Shown: positions 1-9,065, numbered from the stretch's first letter. The stretch: 64,000 nt of DNA from Comamonadaceae bacterium (GCA_947478725.1 CANJWZ010000023.1:1-64000); one strand, 5' to 3'. Translations and numbers: made by a program. The notes: generated by a model not told the origin, from the letters alone.

Positions 1-3000
1 GCGCTCTTTCCTGATTGGGAAACGCTGCCGTACGACACGTTTTCGCCGCATCAGGACCTGATCAGCGAGCGCCTGGCCACGCTGTGGCGCATACAGCAAA
101 AGAGCAAAAACTCGGGCGCCGATGTCGTCATCGTGCCCGCCACCACGGCGCTCTACCGTCTGGCTCCGCCCAGCTTTTTGGCCGGCTACACCTTTGAATT
201 CAAGGTCAAGCAAAAGCTGGACGACGCCAAGCTCAAGGCGCAGCTCACGCTGGCCGGTTACAGCCACGTCACCCAGGTGGTCAGCCCCGGCGAATACGCG
301 GTGCGCGGCGGCTTGATTGATTTGTTCCCGATGGGCTCACTGGTACCGTTCAGGGTTGATTTGTTTGACGACGAGATTGACAGCATCCGCACCTTTGACC
401 CGGACAGCCAGCGCTCTTTGTACCCGGTACCTGAAGTGCGCCTGCTGCCAGGCCGGGAGTTCCCGATGGACGACGATGCGCGGACGCGCTTTCGCAACCG
501 CTGGCGCGAACTGCTGGACGGCGACCCAACGAAAAGCCGCATTTACAAAGACATCGGCAACGGTGTGGCCACCGCAGGTATTGAATATTATTTGCCGCTG
601 TTTTTTGAAGAAACTGCTACTGTTTTCGACTATCTGGGTGCCAACGCGACAGTCGTTTTGCATGGTGATCTGGAGCCCGCTTTCCAGCGCTTTTGGCAAG
701 ACACCAAAGACCGCTACCGGCTGGTCAAGGATGCGCCAGACCGGCCCGCCTTGCCGCCCGAGTCGCTGTTTTTAAGTGCCGAGCAGTTTTATGCACGCGC
801 CAACGACTACGCGCAGCTGGCGCTGCGTGCGGGCGTGAACGATGTTGAGCACAACACCCACTTTCAAAAGCTGGACGACATGGCCGTGGTGCGCGGCGCA
901 GAAGACCCGCTGACCCAGCTCAAAAGTCACATCAAAAACACGCCCCAGCGGGTGCTGATCCTGGCTGAAAGCGACGGCCGCCGCGAGAGCCTGCTGGATT
1001 TTCTGCGCGCCAGCGGCGTCAGCCCACCCGCGTTTGATTCGCTTGAAGACTTCCAGACCAGCCCGGAAAAGCTCGGCATCGCCACCGCCGCTTTGAACGT
1101 GGGTTTCAGCTGGCTGGATGGCGACATTGACTTCATCACCGAGACCGAACTTTTCGCTGCGGGCATGGCGGTGCGCCGCCGTAATAAAAAGCAGGAAAAA
1201 GTCAGCGATGTTGAAGCGCTGATCAAGGACCTGTCAGAGCTCAACGTCGGCGACCCGGTGGTGCACAGCGCCCACGGCATTGGCCGCTACAAGGGGCTGA
1301 TCAACATGGACCTAGGGCAAGGCCCGAGCGAGTTTTTGCATTTGCAATATGCCGACGATGCGACGCTGTATGTGCCCGTCAGCCAGCTGCAGCAAATCAG
1401 CCGCTACACCGGGGTGAGTGCCGACGAGGCACCGCTGCACCGGCTGGGCGGCGCGGCGTGGGACAAAGCCAAACGCAAGGCCGCTGAACAGGTCCGCGAC
1501 TCGGCTGCCGAGCTGCTCAACATCTACGCCCGGCGCGCCGCACGTGAAGGCCACGCCTTCAGATACTCGCCAAACGATTACGAAACCTTTGCCAACGACT
1601 TTGGCTTTGACGAAACCGCCGACCAGAGCGCTGCCATTCATGCGGTGATTCAAGACATGATCAGCCCGCGCCCGATGGACCGGCTGGTCTGCGGCGATGT
1701 GGGCTTTGGCAAAACCGAAGTAGCGCTGCGCGCCGCCTTTATTGCGATCACGGGTGGCAAGCAAGTCGCCCTGCTGGCCCCCACCACGCTGCTGGCCGAG
1801 CAGCACTTTCAAACCCTGTCAGACCGCTTTGCCAAGTGGCCAGTCAAGGTCGCCGAAATGAGCCGTTTCAGGTCGGCCAAAGAAATCACCACAGCCATCA
1901 AAGGCATTGCCGACGGCACGATAGACATTGTGGTGGGCACCCACAAGCTGCTGAGCAAGGACATCCACTTTCCGCGCCTGGGGCTGCTCATCATTGACGA
2001 AGAACACCGCTTTGGCGTGCGCCACAAAGAGGCCATGAAGGCCATGCGCGCTGAAGTTGACGTGCTGACGCTGACCGCCACACCGATCCCCCGCACACTG
2101 GGCATGGCGCTTGAAGGTTTGCGCGACTTGAGCGTGATTGCCACGGCGCCGCAACGGCGGCTTGCGATCAAGACCTTTGTGCGCAGCGAGAGCAATGGCG
2201 TGATTCGTGAAGCGGTCTTGCGCGAGCTCAAGCGTGGCGGGCAGGTCTACTTTTTGCACAACGAAGTTGAGACGATTCAAAACCGCCGCGAAAAGCTGGA
2301 GGCGCTGCTGCCCGAGGCCCGCATCGCCGTCGCGCACGGCCAGATGCCTGAGCGCGAACTGGAGCGCGTGATGAAAGACTTCGTCGCCCAGCGCTACAAC
2401 CTGCTGCTGTGCTCCACCATCATTGAAACCGGCATTGACGTACCGACCGCCAACACCATCGTCATGGCGCGCGCCGACAAGTTTGGCCTGGCCCAGCTGC
2501 ACCAGTTGCGCGGCCGGGTAGGCCGCAGCCACCACCAGGCTTATGCATATTTGATGGTGCCCGACATTGAGGGCCTGACCAAGCAAGCCGGCCAGCGGCT
2601 GGAAGCGATTCAGCAGATGGAAGAACTCGGCTCCGGCTTTTATTTAGCCATGCACGACTTGGAAATCAGGGGCACGGGCGAGGTGCTGGGCGAAAACCAG
2701 TCCGGCAACATGATGGAAATCGGCTTTCAGCTCTACAACGAAATGCTGACAGAAGCGGTGCGCTGCCTGAAAGCCGGTATTGAGCCCGACTTGCTGAACC
2801 CCTTGACAGTCACCACCGACATCAACTTGCACGCCCCGGCCCTGCTGCCCGACGACTATTGCGGCGACGTGCATTTGCGCCTGAGCTTTTACAAAAAGCT
2901 GGCAACGGCCAAAAATGCCGACCAGATTGACGCCCTGCTGGAAGAAATCGTTGACCGCTTCGGCAAGCTGCCGCCGCAAGGCCAAACGCTGATCGACGTG

Positions 3001-3267
3001 CACCGCCTGCGCGTCATTGCCAGGCCCTACGGCGTGGTCAAAGTCGATGCCGCGCCAGGCGTTATCAACATCACCTTCAAAAAAGACCCGCCTATCGACT
3101 CCATGGCCATCATGCATCTGATTCAAAAAAACCGGCACATCAAGCTGGCCGGCAATGAAAAGCTACGGATTGAAAAAGACCTGCCCTCGGCAGTAGACCG
3201 GGCGCAAATGGTGCGGGATGTGCTGCGCAGTTTGGGGCAGCCAAAAGTTGCAGAAGCATCATTGTAG
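1..3267 (+). CDS. mfd: Transcription-repair coupling factor Mfd (5' end outside window)
   Basis: Superfamily 2 DNA translocase that removes RNA polymerase stalled at lesions and recruits UvrA. The reading frame is already open at base 1 (ALFPDWETLPYDTF), so only about 60 N-terminal residues are missing compared with the usual ~1150; 1088 residues are visible. In order, I see the UvrB-like N-terminal part, the CarD/RID-type segment GDPVVHSAHGIGRY (near nt 1250-1290), Walker A GDVGFGKTE (near nt 1693), the DEEH box followed by RFG (near nt 1993), motif III TATPIPRT, the helicase C-domain with QLHQLRGRVGRS, and the TRCF C-terminal domain. It reads away from the window edge and is followed by a 72-bp spacer and a toxin-antitoxin pair. 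No frameshift is apparent. Identification is from family motifs and is secure. Confidence 0.97.
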   Translation, partial: ALFPDWETLPYDTFSPHQDLISERLATLWRIQQKSKNSGADVVIVPATTALYRLAPPSFLAGYTFEFKVKQKLDDAKLKAQLTLAGYSHVTQVVSPGEYAVRGGLIDLFPMGSLVPFRVDLFDDEIDSIRTFDPDSQRSLYPVPEVRLLPGREFPMDDDARTRFRNRWRELLDGDPTKSRIYKDIGNGVATAGIEYYLPLFFEETATVFDYLGANATVVLHGDLEPAFQRFWQDTKDRYRLVKDAPDRPALPPESLFLSAEQFYARANDYAQLALRAGVNDVEHNTHFQKLDDMAVVRGAEDPLTQLKSHIKNTPQRVLILAESDGRRESLLDFLRASGVSPPAFDSLEDFQTSPEKLGIATAALNVGFSWLDGDIDFITETELFAAGMAVRRRNKKQEKVSDVEALIKDLSELNVGDPVVHSAHGIGRYKGLINMDLGQGPSEFLHLQYADDATLYVPVSQLQQISRYTGVSADEAPLHRLGGAAWDKAKRKAAEQVRDSAAELLNIYARRAAREGHAFRYSPNDYETFANDFGFDETADQSAAIHAVIQDMISPRPMDRLVCGDVGFGKTEVALRAAFIAITGGKQVALLAPTTLLAEQHFQTLSDRFAKWPVKVAEMSRFRSAKEITTAIKGIADGTIDIVVGTHKLLSKDIHFPRLGLLIIDEEHRFGVRHKEAMKAMRAEVDVLTLTATPIPRTLGMALEGLRDLSVIATAPQRRLAIKTFVRSESNGVIREAVLRELKRGGQVYFLHNEVETIQNRREKLEALLPEARIAVAHGQMPERELERVMKDFVAQRYNLLLCSTIIETGIDVPTANTIVMARADKFGLAQLHQLRGRVGRSHHQAYAYLMVPDIEGLTKQAGQRLEAIQQMEELGSGFYLAMHDLEIRGTGEVLGENQSGNMMEIGFQLYNEMLTEAVRCLKAGIEPDLLNPLTVTTDINLHAPALLPDDYCGDVHLRLSFYKKLATAKNADQIDALLEEIVDRFGKLPPQGQTLIDVHRLRVIARPYGVVKVDAAPGVINITFKKDPPIDSMAIMHLIQKNRHIKLAGNEKLRIEKDLPSAVDRAQMVRDVLRSLGQPKVAEASL

Positions 3268-3283
3268 GTTTGGCTTATTTTTC

Positions 3284-3305
3284 AGCATAGGCTATGGCAT
3301 ATGCT
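3284..3305. promoter_or_regulatory. Candidate operator/promoter of the vapBC pair
   Basis: An inverted repeat AGCATA-N10-TATGCT lies about 35 bp before the antitoxin start, overlapping a possible -10 element (TATGCTAGACT). VapBC and MazEF operons are usually autorepressed by the antitoxin binding such palindromes, so this is a reasonable operator. It is inferred only from symmetry and position. Confidence 0.35.
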
Positions 3306-3339
3306 AGACTGAAGTTGCCTAGAATTTCAGGAGCGCACC

Positions 3340-3672
3340 ATGAACCACGTCTCTGACATCATCCCCACCTACTTGGTCAATCCTCTTGCGGACACTCTCG
3401 CGGACAGCCCTGCGCGCAAGGTGAGCCTGTTCCGCAACGGTGCCAACCAGGCGGTACGTATACCTAAAGAATTTGAGTTGCCAGGCACCCAGGCCACCAT
3501 GCGGCGAGTGGGCAAGCAGTTGATCATCGAAGCCGTCGCAGCCTTGCCAGCCAAAGGCACAGTGGCCGCTCTTGCCGCCGCCTTAGAAAGCATGAAAGAC
3601 TGGCCTGCCATCACTGAACCGTTTCCGGACGTTGATGAAGGCTTGCTGCCTCTGGACGACATTGTTTTATGA
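3340..3672 (+). CDS. VapB-type antitoxin, AbrB/MazE-like swapped-hairpin family
   Basis: 110-residue protein whose middle part (VSLFRNGANQAVRIPKEFEL, about residues 28-47) matches the AbrB/VapB swapped-hairpin DNA-binding motif. The C-terminal tail (DWPAITEPFPDVDEGL...) would wrap the toxin. The family usually has 70-90 residues; here about 28 extra residues precede the DNA-binding domain. A good ribosome site (CAGGAG) precedes the ATG. Its stop codon overlaps the toxin ATG (ATGA), so the two are translationally coupled, as is typical for type II toxin-antitoxin loci. Function is inferred from family and neighbour. Confidence 0.85.
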   Translation: MNHVSDIIPTYLVNPLADTLADSPARKVSLFRNGANQAVRIPKEFELPGTQATMRRVGKQLIIEAVAALPAKGTVAALAAALESMKDWPAITEPFPDVDEGLLPLDDIVL

Positions 3673-4094
3673 CAAGCCTGATGCTGGACACGAACATCAT
3701 CTCTGACATGATGCGACATCTGCAAGGCCCAGCCGCCCAACGCGCAATCGCCATCAGCTCTAGTGAATCAGGCGGCAAACGCGGACTTTACACAAGTGTG
3801 ATTGTTCAATGCGAGCTAGAGTTTGGTCTGGCACGCCAGCCCAATCCACGACTGCAAATCGCCTACGATGCCGTGATGCAGACTATCGATGTTCTGCCAC
3901 TGACGAAAGACATCGTTTCCCGATACGCTGCCTTGCGCTCGCATCTTCAAGCTGCGGGCACGCCCATAGGCGCAAACGACTTGCTGATCGCGGCACACGC
4001 CTTGGCCCTGGATGCCACCTTGGTCAGCGCCGACGCTGATTTTTTGCGTGTGCCAGGCCTGCAGCTTGAAAACTGGCTGGCAGTCGAGGTTTGA
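3669..4094 (+). CDS. vapC: VapC-type PIN-domain toxin (ribonuclease)
   Basis: 141-residue PIN-domain protein. The acidic metal-binding residues expected of PIN nucleases are present: Asp in LMLDTNII (residue 7), Glu in CELEFGLA, Asp in GANDLLIAAHAL and Asp in SADADF. Proteins of this family cleave RNA (often initiator tRNA or rRNA) when freed from VapB. The ATG overlaps the antitoxin stop by 4 bp. The intact active-site set and the coupling argue that the module is functional. The exact RNA target cannot be read from sequence. Confidence 0.9.
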   Translation: MTSLMLDTNIISDMMRHLQGPAAQRAIAISSSESGGKRGLYTSVIVQCELEFGLARQPNPRLQIAYDAVMQTIDVLPLTKDIVSRYAALRSHLQAAGTPIGANDLLIAAHALALDATLVSADADFLRVPGLQLENWLAVEV

Positions 4095-4099
4095 TGCTA

Positions 4100-4186
4100 A
4101 CAAATTCAAAAATCGCTAAAAAACGATCAAATCAGCCTCTAGCCCAATAAAAAATTGGCCCAGTAGCTATCAAAAAAATAGTATCC
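4100..4186. repeat. Dispersed A/T-rich hairpin repeat between vapC and serB
   Basis: This spacer is almost wholly made of short nested inverted repeats: AAAAATCGCT/AAAAAACGAT, GCCCAAT-N5-ATTGGCCC, then AGTAGCTATCAAAAAAATAG. The same modules recur at 58902-58966, 25826-25868 and 7347-7392 and, in shorter form, inside several coding sequences. No transposase is near. It resembles the short palindromic repeats I associate with Comamonadaceae genomes. Confidence 0.7.
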
Positions 4187-4193
4187 GCAATTC

Positions 4194-4904
4194 ATGAATC
4201 CAACAGAAATATCGCCTAGCCTGGTCATTCAAGGCTTCACGCCGCCCTTGGCGCTGGCAAGCTTCAAGCTGATCGCCTTCGACATGGACTCGACGCTGAT
4301 CAACATCGAATGCATTGACGAGATTGCCGATGCGGTAGGCTTGAAGGCCGAAGTGGCCGCCATCACTGAGGCCACGATGCGCGGTGAGATTGCTGACTTC
4401 AAAACCAGCTTGCGCCGGCGCGTGGCGCTGCTCAAGGGCGTGAGTGTGGTCAGCATGGAACGCGTGTATACCGAGCGCCTGCAACTGAACCCCGGAGCCA
4501 CTGAGCTGGTGGCCGCTTGCAAAAAAGCGGGCATGAAGGTGTTGCTGGTGTCGGGCGGGTTCACGTTTTTTGCGGATCGTGTGGCGGCTCGGCTGGGCAT
4601 TGACTACGCCAAGTCCAACCAGCTTGAAGCGCTAGACGGCGTGCTGACAGGCCAACTGCTTGACCAGCCTTGGGGCGTTATTTGTGATGGCGAGGAAAAG
4701 CGCAAAACGCTGCTTGAAACCTGCACGCTGTTGGGCATTGAGCCAAGCCAGGCGATAGCCATGGGCGATGGCGCCAATGACTTGCCGATGATGGGTGCAG
4801 CAGGTTTGTCAGTGGCCTACCATGCCAAGCCCAAAGTGCGTGAGAAGGCGATGGTGGCCATCAATTCAGGCGGGCTGGACAGGCTGCTGGAAGTGCTGCA
4901 CTAA
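4194..4904 (+). CDS. serB: Phosphoserine phosphatase
   Basis: HAD-superfamily phosphatase catalysing the last step of serine synthesis (O-phospho-L-serine to L-serine). The 236 residues contain motif I DMDSTLI (about residue 31; first Asp is the nucleophile), motif II VSGGFTFF, a conserved Lys before motif III, and motif III GDGANDLPMM. The cap-domain pattern ECIDEIAD is typical of SerB. It lacks the N-terminal ACT-like extension found in longer SerB forms. The ATG lies 8 bp after the hairpin repeat, so any promoter must be within or before that repeat. It is convergent with cobQ, 5 bp apart. Confidence 0.95.
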   Translation: MNPTEISPSLVIQGFTPPLALASFKLIAFDMDSTLINIECIDEIADAVGLKAEVAAITEATMRGEIADFKTSLRRRVALLKGVSVVSMERVYTERLQLNPGATELVAACKKAGMKVLLVSGGFTFFADRVAARLGIDYAKSNQLEALDGVLTGQLLDQPWGVICDGEEKRKTLLETCTLLGIEPSQAIAMGDGANDLPMMGAAGLSVAYHAKPKVREKAMVAINSGGLDRLLEVLH

Positions 4905-4909
4905 CAGAC

Positions 4910-6370
4910 TTAGGCGATCAACGACTGCAACACGCCCGGCTCAAAGTGCTGCTCGATGTAGTCAGCCAGCCCGTCAAATACGCTGCCCAACGTTGGTGCA
5001 GCGGCACCAAACAATGCGTGCAGCACGGCTGGGTCTTCAAACAGGCCATGCAGGTAAACACCCAGCACATTGCCTTTTGCGTTTTGCCAGGCCAGGTCGT
5101 ACGGCATTACTCGACACGTACCGTCGGCCATGTCGGCCCGTAATGCGGTTTGCCCATGGTGAATTTCATAGCCCGCCACTTGTACACGTGACAAGGCCGC
5201 CCAAGGGCCGGTGGTCTGGTTGAACCGGGTTTGCCTGTGCTGCACGGTTTTTGCCTCTTCAAACACCGTCACCACACCCAGCAAACCCAACCCGGCGGCG
5301 TTACCCTCATCCATGGTTTCTATGCCGTGCGGGTCAATCAATGCCTCCCCCAGCATTTGCAGGCCGCCGCAAATACCCAGCACTGCCCCACCGGCCGCCG
5401 AATGGGCGTTCACAGCTTGGTCTAATCCCTGCGCGCGCAGCCATGCCAGATCACTGCTGGTGGCTTTGGAGCCGGGCAAAATAATCCAGTCATGGCGGCT
5501 CAAACCAGCGAGGTCAGCCGGGCTGCGCGCCCACAGCAAACGCACACCCGGCACGTTTTTAAGCGGCTGGAATTCATCCAGGTTGCTGATGCGGGGGTAG
5601 GCAATGACGGCAATGGTTCTGCTGACTTGCCCGCTGGACCGGGTTCTGTCATCGAAAACGCCATCCTCCTCGGGCAGGCCGTGTTGCCACCACATGGGCA
5701 GCGTGGCAACCGTTGGCACGCCCGTCAGGTCTTGCAGCATTTGCGGGCCGGGAGCGAGCAGTTTTGCGTCACCCCGGAACTTGTTCAACACGAAACCCTT
5801 GATGCATTTTTGCTCGGTCGCGTCCAGCATCGCCCATGTGCCGTACAGGTGCGCAAACGCCCCACCCCGATCAATGTCAGTGACCAGCAAGCAGGCCGCG
5901 TTGGCGTGCAGGGCGACACGCATGTTGACAATGTCGCTGTGCTTCAAGTTGATTTCTGCGGGTGAGCCTGCGCCTTCTATCACCACCACATCGTTCTCGG
6001 CCATCAGCTCGTCAAGTGCGCGGGCCAGCAGCGGCCACACATGCGCACTGCGGCCACGCCAGTCGATTTTTGACAGTTCCGCGTTGACCTGCCCCATCAA
6101 AACCACCTGGCTTTGCGTGTCTTTTTCAGGCTTGAGCAATAACGGATTCATGCGAACTTCAGGTGTGGCGTTCGCAGCCAAGGCTTGAAAGTATTGGGCG
6201 CTACCGATTTCTCCGCCAGCAACAACACGCGCATTGTTGCTCATGTTTTGCGCCTTGTAGGGCGCAACCTTCAAGCCTTGCCTGGCGTAGTAGCGGCACA
6301 GCGCCGTGGTCAGCCAGCTCTTGCCCGCCCCGCTGGTGGTGCCTAAAACCATCACGGCTTTTGCAGTCAT
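4910..6370 (-). CDS. cobQ: Cobyric acid synthase
   Basis: Glutamine- and ATP-dependent amidase that converts adenosylcobyrinic acid a,c-diamide to adenosylcobyric acid (four amidations at b, d, e and g). The N-terminal dethiobiotin-synthetase-like ATPase begins VMVLGTTSGAGKS, followed by YKAQNMSNNA. The C-terminal class I glutaminase domain has GICGG with the nucleophile Cys, and a late GVYLHGLFE His. An upstream in-frame ATG at 6394 exists, but I prefer 6370 because it forms an ATGA overlap with the cobC stop; this gives 486 residues, normal for CobQ. It is the last gene of the minus-strand cobalamin block. Confidence 0.95.
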   Translation of the reverse strand: MTAKAVMVLGTTSGAGKSWLTTALCRYYARQGLKVAPYKAQNMSNNARVVAGGEIGSAQYFQALAANATPEVRMNPLLLKPEKDTQSQVVLMGQVNAELSKIDWRGRSAHVWPLLARALDELMAENDVVVIEGAGSPAEINLKHSDIVNMRVALHANAACLLVTDIDRGGAFAHLYGTWAMLDATEQKCIKGFVLNKFRGDAKLLAPGPQMLQDLTGVPTVATLPMWWQHGLPEEDGVFDDRTRSSGQVSRTIAVIAYPRISNLDEFQPLKNVPGVRLLWARSPADLAGLSRHDWIILPGSKATSSDLAWLRAQGLDQAVNAHSAAGGAVLGICGGLQMLGEALIDPHGIETMDEGNAAGLGLLGVVTVFEEAKTVQHRQTRFNQTTGPWAALSRVQVAGYEIHHGQTALRADMADGTCRVMPYDLAWQNAKGNVLGVYLHGLFEDPAVLHALFGAAAPTLGSVFDGLADYIEQHFEPGVLQSLIA

Positions 6371-7335
6371 GTCTTGCCTTTGATGTGTCGCCACGCATGG
6401 TGCAGGGCGTCTTGTGCTGCGGGCGCTTGCACGCTGATGCGCACATGGCCAGCCAGGCCAAACGAGGTGCAGTCGCGCAGCTTGATGCCGTGCTGGCGCA
6501 AGGCGGCTAAATCAACAGGCGCCCGACAAACGAAAAAATTCGCCAGACTGGGCAATACCGTCCAGCCCATAGCCGCACAAAGCGCGGTTTGCCGAGTTTT
6601 CCATTGCCCCAGCGTCGTCAGACTGTCTGCCAGCCAGGTTTGCGTGTCCGCTTGCGTCCAGGCGCTGAGCATGGCCACACCGTGCGCGCCGATGGGCCAT
6701 GACGGGCAGAGCTGATTCATGGCTTCAACACCTGCACTGGCGTCCGAAGGCGCAATGGCATAAGCTGCACGCACGCCTGTCAGGCCCAGCGCTTTGTTGG
6801 GTGAATACAGTTGCCAGCTTTTGTCAACGTTGCCTGCACAGGCCAAAGCACCCGGCAAGCGCAGCGGCTCGTAAGCCCGGTCAAGCACGCTTACCGCGTG
6901 GCTGGCGCTATCCGCACCCACATGTGGCGCGCCAAGCGGACTCGATGGATCGCAAGCCCAGCACAGGTCGGCGACATCTGTGTTGACGAGGTTCAAACCA
7001 TGCGCTGCAGCCGCGTGGGCATAGTCGCCATAGCCATGCGCTGGCAACCCAACCGATTGCCCGCCCTGCCTGGCCACCATGGCCGTGATACGGAAAATAA
7101 ATTCACTGGCACTTGCCGCCAACACAACACGCTGCACATCCACATCATGAAAAGCGGCAAGTTGCCCACGTAGCGCTGTGTAGCTGGCGTCCGGGTACTG
7201 GCTTGCGTCTGCCTGCTGAATGGCCGCCAGCGCCGCCGGGCACGGCCCGCAGGCATTGCTGTTGGTTGAAAAGTCGAACTGCACCGCACCGAAAGCATCG
7301 GGGCCGCCGTGAATACGTGGAGATTGAACTGTCAT
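6367..7335 (-). CDS. cobC: L-threonine-O-3-phosphate decarboxylase (aminotransferase fold)
   Basis: PLP-dependent enzyme that makes (R)-1-amino-2-propanol O-2-phosphate, the linker for the nucleotide loop (CobC in Pseudomonas naming, CobD in Salmonella). The 322-residue protein has the N-terminal FSTNSNACGPCPAAL (class I/II aminotransferase substrate-loop type), the region FIFRITAMVARQGG, and the PLP-lysine context SPNKALGLTGVRAAY. It is slightly short for the family (about 330-360). ATGA overlaps link it to cbiB upstream and cobQ downstream, which supports translational coupling. Placement between cbiB and cobQ supports the corrinoid role over an ordinary histidinol-phosphate aminotransferase. 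Confidence 0.9.
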   Translation of the reverse strand: MTVQSPRIHGGPDAFGAVQFDFSTNSNACGPCPAALAAIQQADASQYPDASYTALRGQLAAFHDVDVQRVVLAASASEFIFRITAMVARQGGQSVGLPAHGYGDYAHAAAAHGLNLVNTDVADLCWACDPSSPLGAPHVGADSASHAVSVLDRAYEPLRLPGALACAGNVDKSWQLYSPNKALGLTGVRAAYAIAPSDASAGVEAMNQLCPSWPIGAHGVAMLSAWTQADTQTWLADSLTTLGQWKTRQTALCAAMGWTVLPSLANFFVCRAPVDLAALRQHGIKLRDCTSFGLAGHVRISVQAPAAQDALHHAWRHIKGKT

Positions 7336-8270
7336 GACTTGAAAGACGCTATCAATAAAATAGCTGCCTGCCCAAATAAAATAGCAGCTACAACCACTTT
7401 TGATGCCTTTTTTTGAGCTGAAGCGGCATCTTTTGGCTCGGGTGGCCTGCCGGATGGGTTCAAAACATAAACGCCTGGCTTTTGCAAACGCACGCCAAGA
7501 GCCAAGGCCATCGCAGCCATCGGCCAGCCGCTGTTGGGCGATGGGGTTTTGTGGGCTTCAGTCCGAAGTCTGTTGTAGTCAACCCCTGGCACCAGCAACT
7601 TCAGCAGCAGCGCTGTGATGCGCGCAGGCACCCAGCTCAGCAGGTCGTCGGCGCGCGCCGCCCACTTGCCGGCCCATTCCCAGTTCACCCCGTTGCGCAG
7701 GCCCCGGTAGCCCCACATCGCATCCGCCGTATTGGCAAAGCGGTACACCGCAGCGCCCGGTAACCCAAACAACACAAACCAGAAGATGGGTGCGACGACA
7801 GAATCATTAAGGTTTTCAGCCAGCGACTCGATGGCGCTTTCACGCACCTCAGACTCACTGAGCGTGGTCGTGTCACGGCTGACCAGCATGGCCAACCGCT
7901 GCCGACCCGCATCCAGCGATTGGCCGAGGGCCGCCTCCACCGCCTGAACTTCAGATCGAAGCATCGCCCAAGCCAGCATGGGCTTGAGGGCCAGCCCCAG
8001 CAGCAGCGCAGCCGCCAGCCACGGCAACTGAACAAGGCCCCATTGCAGGGCGCCAGAAACTATCAAAACCATAGCTGCTCCCGCAAGCCAGAAGCCGGCT
8101 GCAAGCCAGAATGTCCGAAAATCACCAACAGCAGGCAAAGGGTTCGGCAAAAGTCGTCGGGCAGCCCAGTTCAGGTAATGGCCCATCCAGACCACCGGGT
8201 GCAAGCGCACAGGTGGCTCGCCGACATATCGATCCACCACAAACGCCACCAGCAAAGCGCCAGACAGCAT
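7332..8270 (-). CDS. cbiB: Adenosylcobinamide-phosphate synthase (CbiB/CobD)
   Basis: Integral membrane enzyme joining aminopropanol phosphate to adenosylcobyric acid. With start ATG 8270 (MLSGALLVAF) the protein has 312 residues and opens with the family signature VVDRYVGEPPVRLHPVVWMG. Later it shows ESLAENLNDSVVAPIFW and YRFANTADAMWGYR, both typical. The longer open frame upstream to 8459 is overlap with the bluB remnant and is not CbiB-like. The last ~22 residues (AAILFGQAAILLIASFKS) are encoded by a copy of the dispersed hairpin repeat, and another copy lies in the codons near 8057-8078. It overlaps cobC by ATGA. Confidence 0.92.
   Translation of the reverse strand: MLSGALLVAFVVDRYVGEPPVRLHPVVWMGHYLNWAARRLLPNPLPAVGDFRTFWLAAGFWLAGAAMVLIVSGALQWGLVQLPWLAAALLLGLALKPMLAWAMLRSEVQAVEAALGQSLDAGRQRLAMLVSRDTTTLSESEVRESAIESLAENLNDSVVAPIFWFVLFGLPGAAVYRFANTADAMWGYRGLRNGVNWEWAGKWAARADDLLSWVPARITALLLKLLVPGVDYNRLRTEAHKTPSPNSGWPMAAMALALGVRLQKPGVYVLNPSGRPPEPKDAASAQKKASKVVVAAILFGQAAILLIASFKS
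7347..7392. repeat. Dispersed hairpin repeat inside the 3' end of cbiB
   Basis: CGCTATCAATAAAATAGCTG and, 20 bp on, AAATAAAATAGCAGCTAC form the same GCTAT...ATAGC hairpin module seen in the spacer before serB and after the enoate reductase gene. Here it is translated as the hydrophobic C-terminus of CbiB. A third smaller copy (AACTATCAAAACCATAGCTG, 8057-8078) lies further inside the same gene. Confidence 0.6.
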
Positions 8271-8280
8271 CCAGGCCGAA

Positions 8281-8472
8281 TCAACCACGGCTGACGTGCC
8301 CCCACGTATCATCAAACACCAAGTCCGCCACATCTGCGCGGCAGGCCCACTTTTCGGCTTGCAGCATCGGCTGGTCGTCAAACGCATCCACCGGGCCGAG
8401 GCACAAAATCGCGATGGGCTGGCTGCCTTCGGGCATCTCAGGCAGCGTGCGGCGGTCAAAAACAGGCTGCAT
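8281..8472 (-). pseudogene. bluB: Remnant of bluB (5,6-dimethylbenzimidazole synthase), N-terminal ~3/4 missing
   Basis: Directly after cobO, with a TGATG overlap, is a 63-codon frame ([16 protein letters not shown]...). Its sequence SQPIAILCLGPVDAF, then QPMLQAEKWA and DLVFDDTWG, matches what I know of the C-terminal end of BluB, the flavin-destroying enzyme that makes the lower ligand of B12. Full BluB has about 220 residues, so the FMN-binding N-terminal RRDVRRF part and the central part are absent. The frame joins cobO so neatly that a clean in-place deletion is likely. It cannot be an active BluB. An alternative is a small protein of another role, which I consider less likely. Confidence 0.75.
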
Positions 8473-9065
8473 CAATCCTCAATTCCGCGCTGTGCGGGGA
8501 TACCCGCCTTGAAGGCGTGCTTGACCATGGTCATTTCAGTCACGGTGTCGGCCAGCTCAATGATCTCTGGCGGGCAGCGGCGGCCGGTGATGACGACGTG
8601 GGTATGGGTCGGTCTGTCAAACAGGGTTTGCACCACTTCTTCAACGCCGCCCACGGCCTCCATCCAGCCGTAGATCAGCGGGTAGGTAAATTCATCGAGT
8701 ACCACCATGAAGTACTCACCGCTCTGGATAGCCGCCTTGGCTTTGAGCCAGCCGTCGCGCGCAAGCTGGCCAGAGCGCTCCAGGTCCTGGCTCTTCCAGC
8801 TAAAACCGTCGCCCAAGCCCTCAATCGGAATACCGAGCTGCTCAAACATGCGGTGCTCGCCAAAGCGTGCAGTGGGCACTTTCATGAACTGGAAGATCTT
8901 GATTTTTTGGCCATGCACATGGGTGCGGCCAAAGGCGCGCAATGCCAGCCCAAATGCGGCGGTGCTTTTGCCTTTGCCGTCACCCGTGTTGACGATCAGC
9001 AGGCCGCGCCGCTCGCCCTCGGATTTTTCGTAGGGCTTGTCGGTGGGAGGTGTTTCGATTTGCAT
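8472..9065 (-). CDS. cobO: Cob(I)yrinic acid a,c-diamide adenosyltransferase
   Basis: CobA/CobO-type ATP:corrinoid adenosyltransferase that attaches the 5'-deoxyadenosyl group to cobalt. The 197 residues contain the P-loop variant [14 protein letters not shown] (about residues 26-39), then [14 protein letters not shown], the VLDEFTYPL core and the C-terminal motif [20 protein letters not shown]. All are diagnostic for this family rather than for PduO or EutT types. A purine-rich GGAGATTAACC precedes the ATG. It sits downstream of btuD with a 64-bp gap containing a small repeat, and overlaps the bluB remnant. Confidence 0.96.
   Translation of the reverse strand: MQIETPPTDKPYEKSEGERRGLLIVNTGDGKGKSTAAFGLALRAFGRTHVHGQKIKIFQFMKVPTARFGEHRMFEQLGIPIEGLGDGFSWKSQDLERSGQLARDGWLKAKAAIQSGEYFMVVLDEFTYPLIYGWMEAVGGVEEVVQTLFDRPTHTHVVITGRRCPPEIIELADTVTEMTMVKHAFKAGIPAQRGIED

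Noticed and set aside
1819-2586. 255-codon open frame antisense to mfd
   Set aside because: Codon composition mirrors the GC-rich third positions of mfd on the other strand, no ribosome site, and no recognisable domain. Treated as a shadow.
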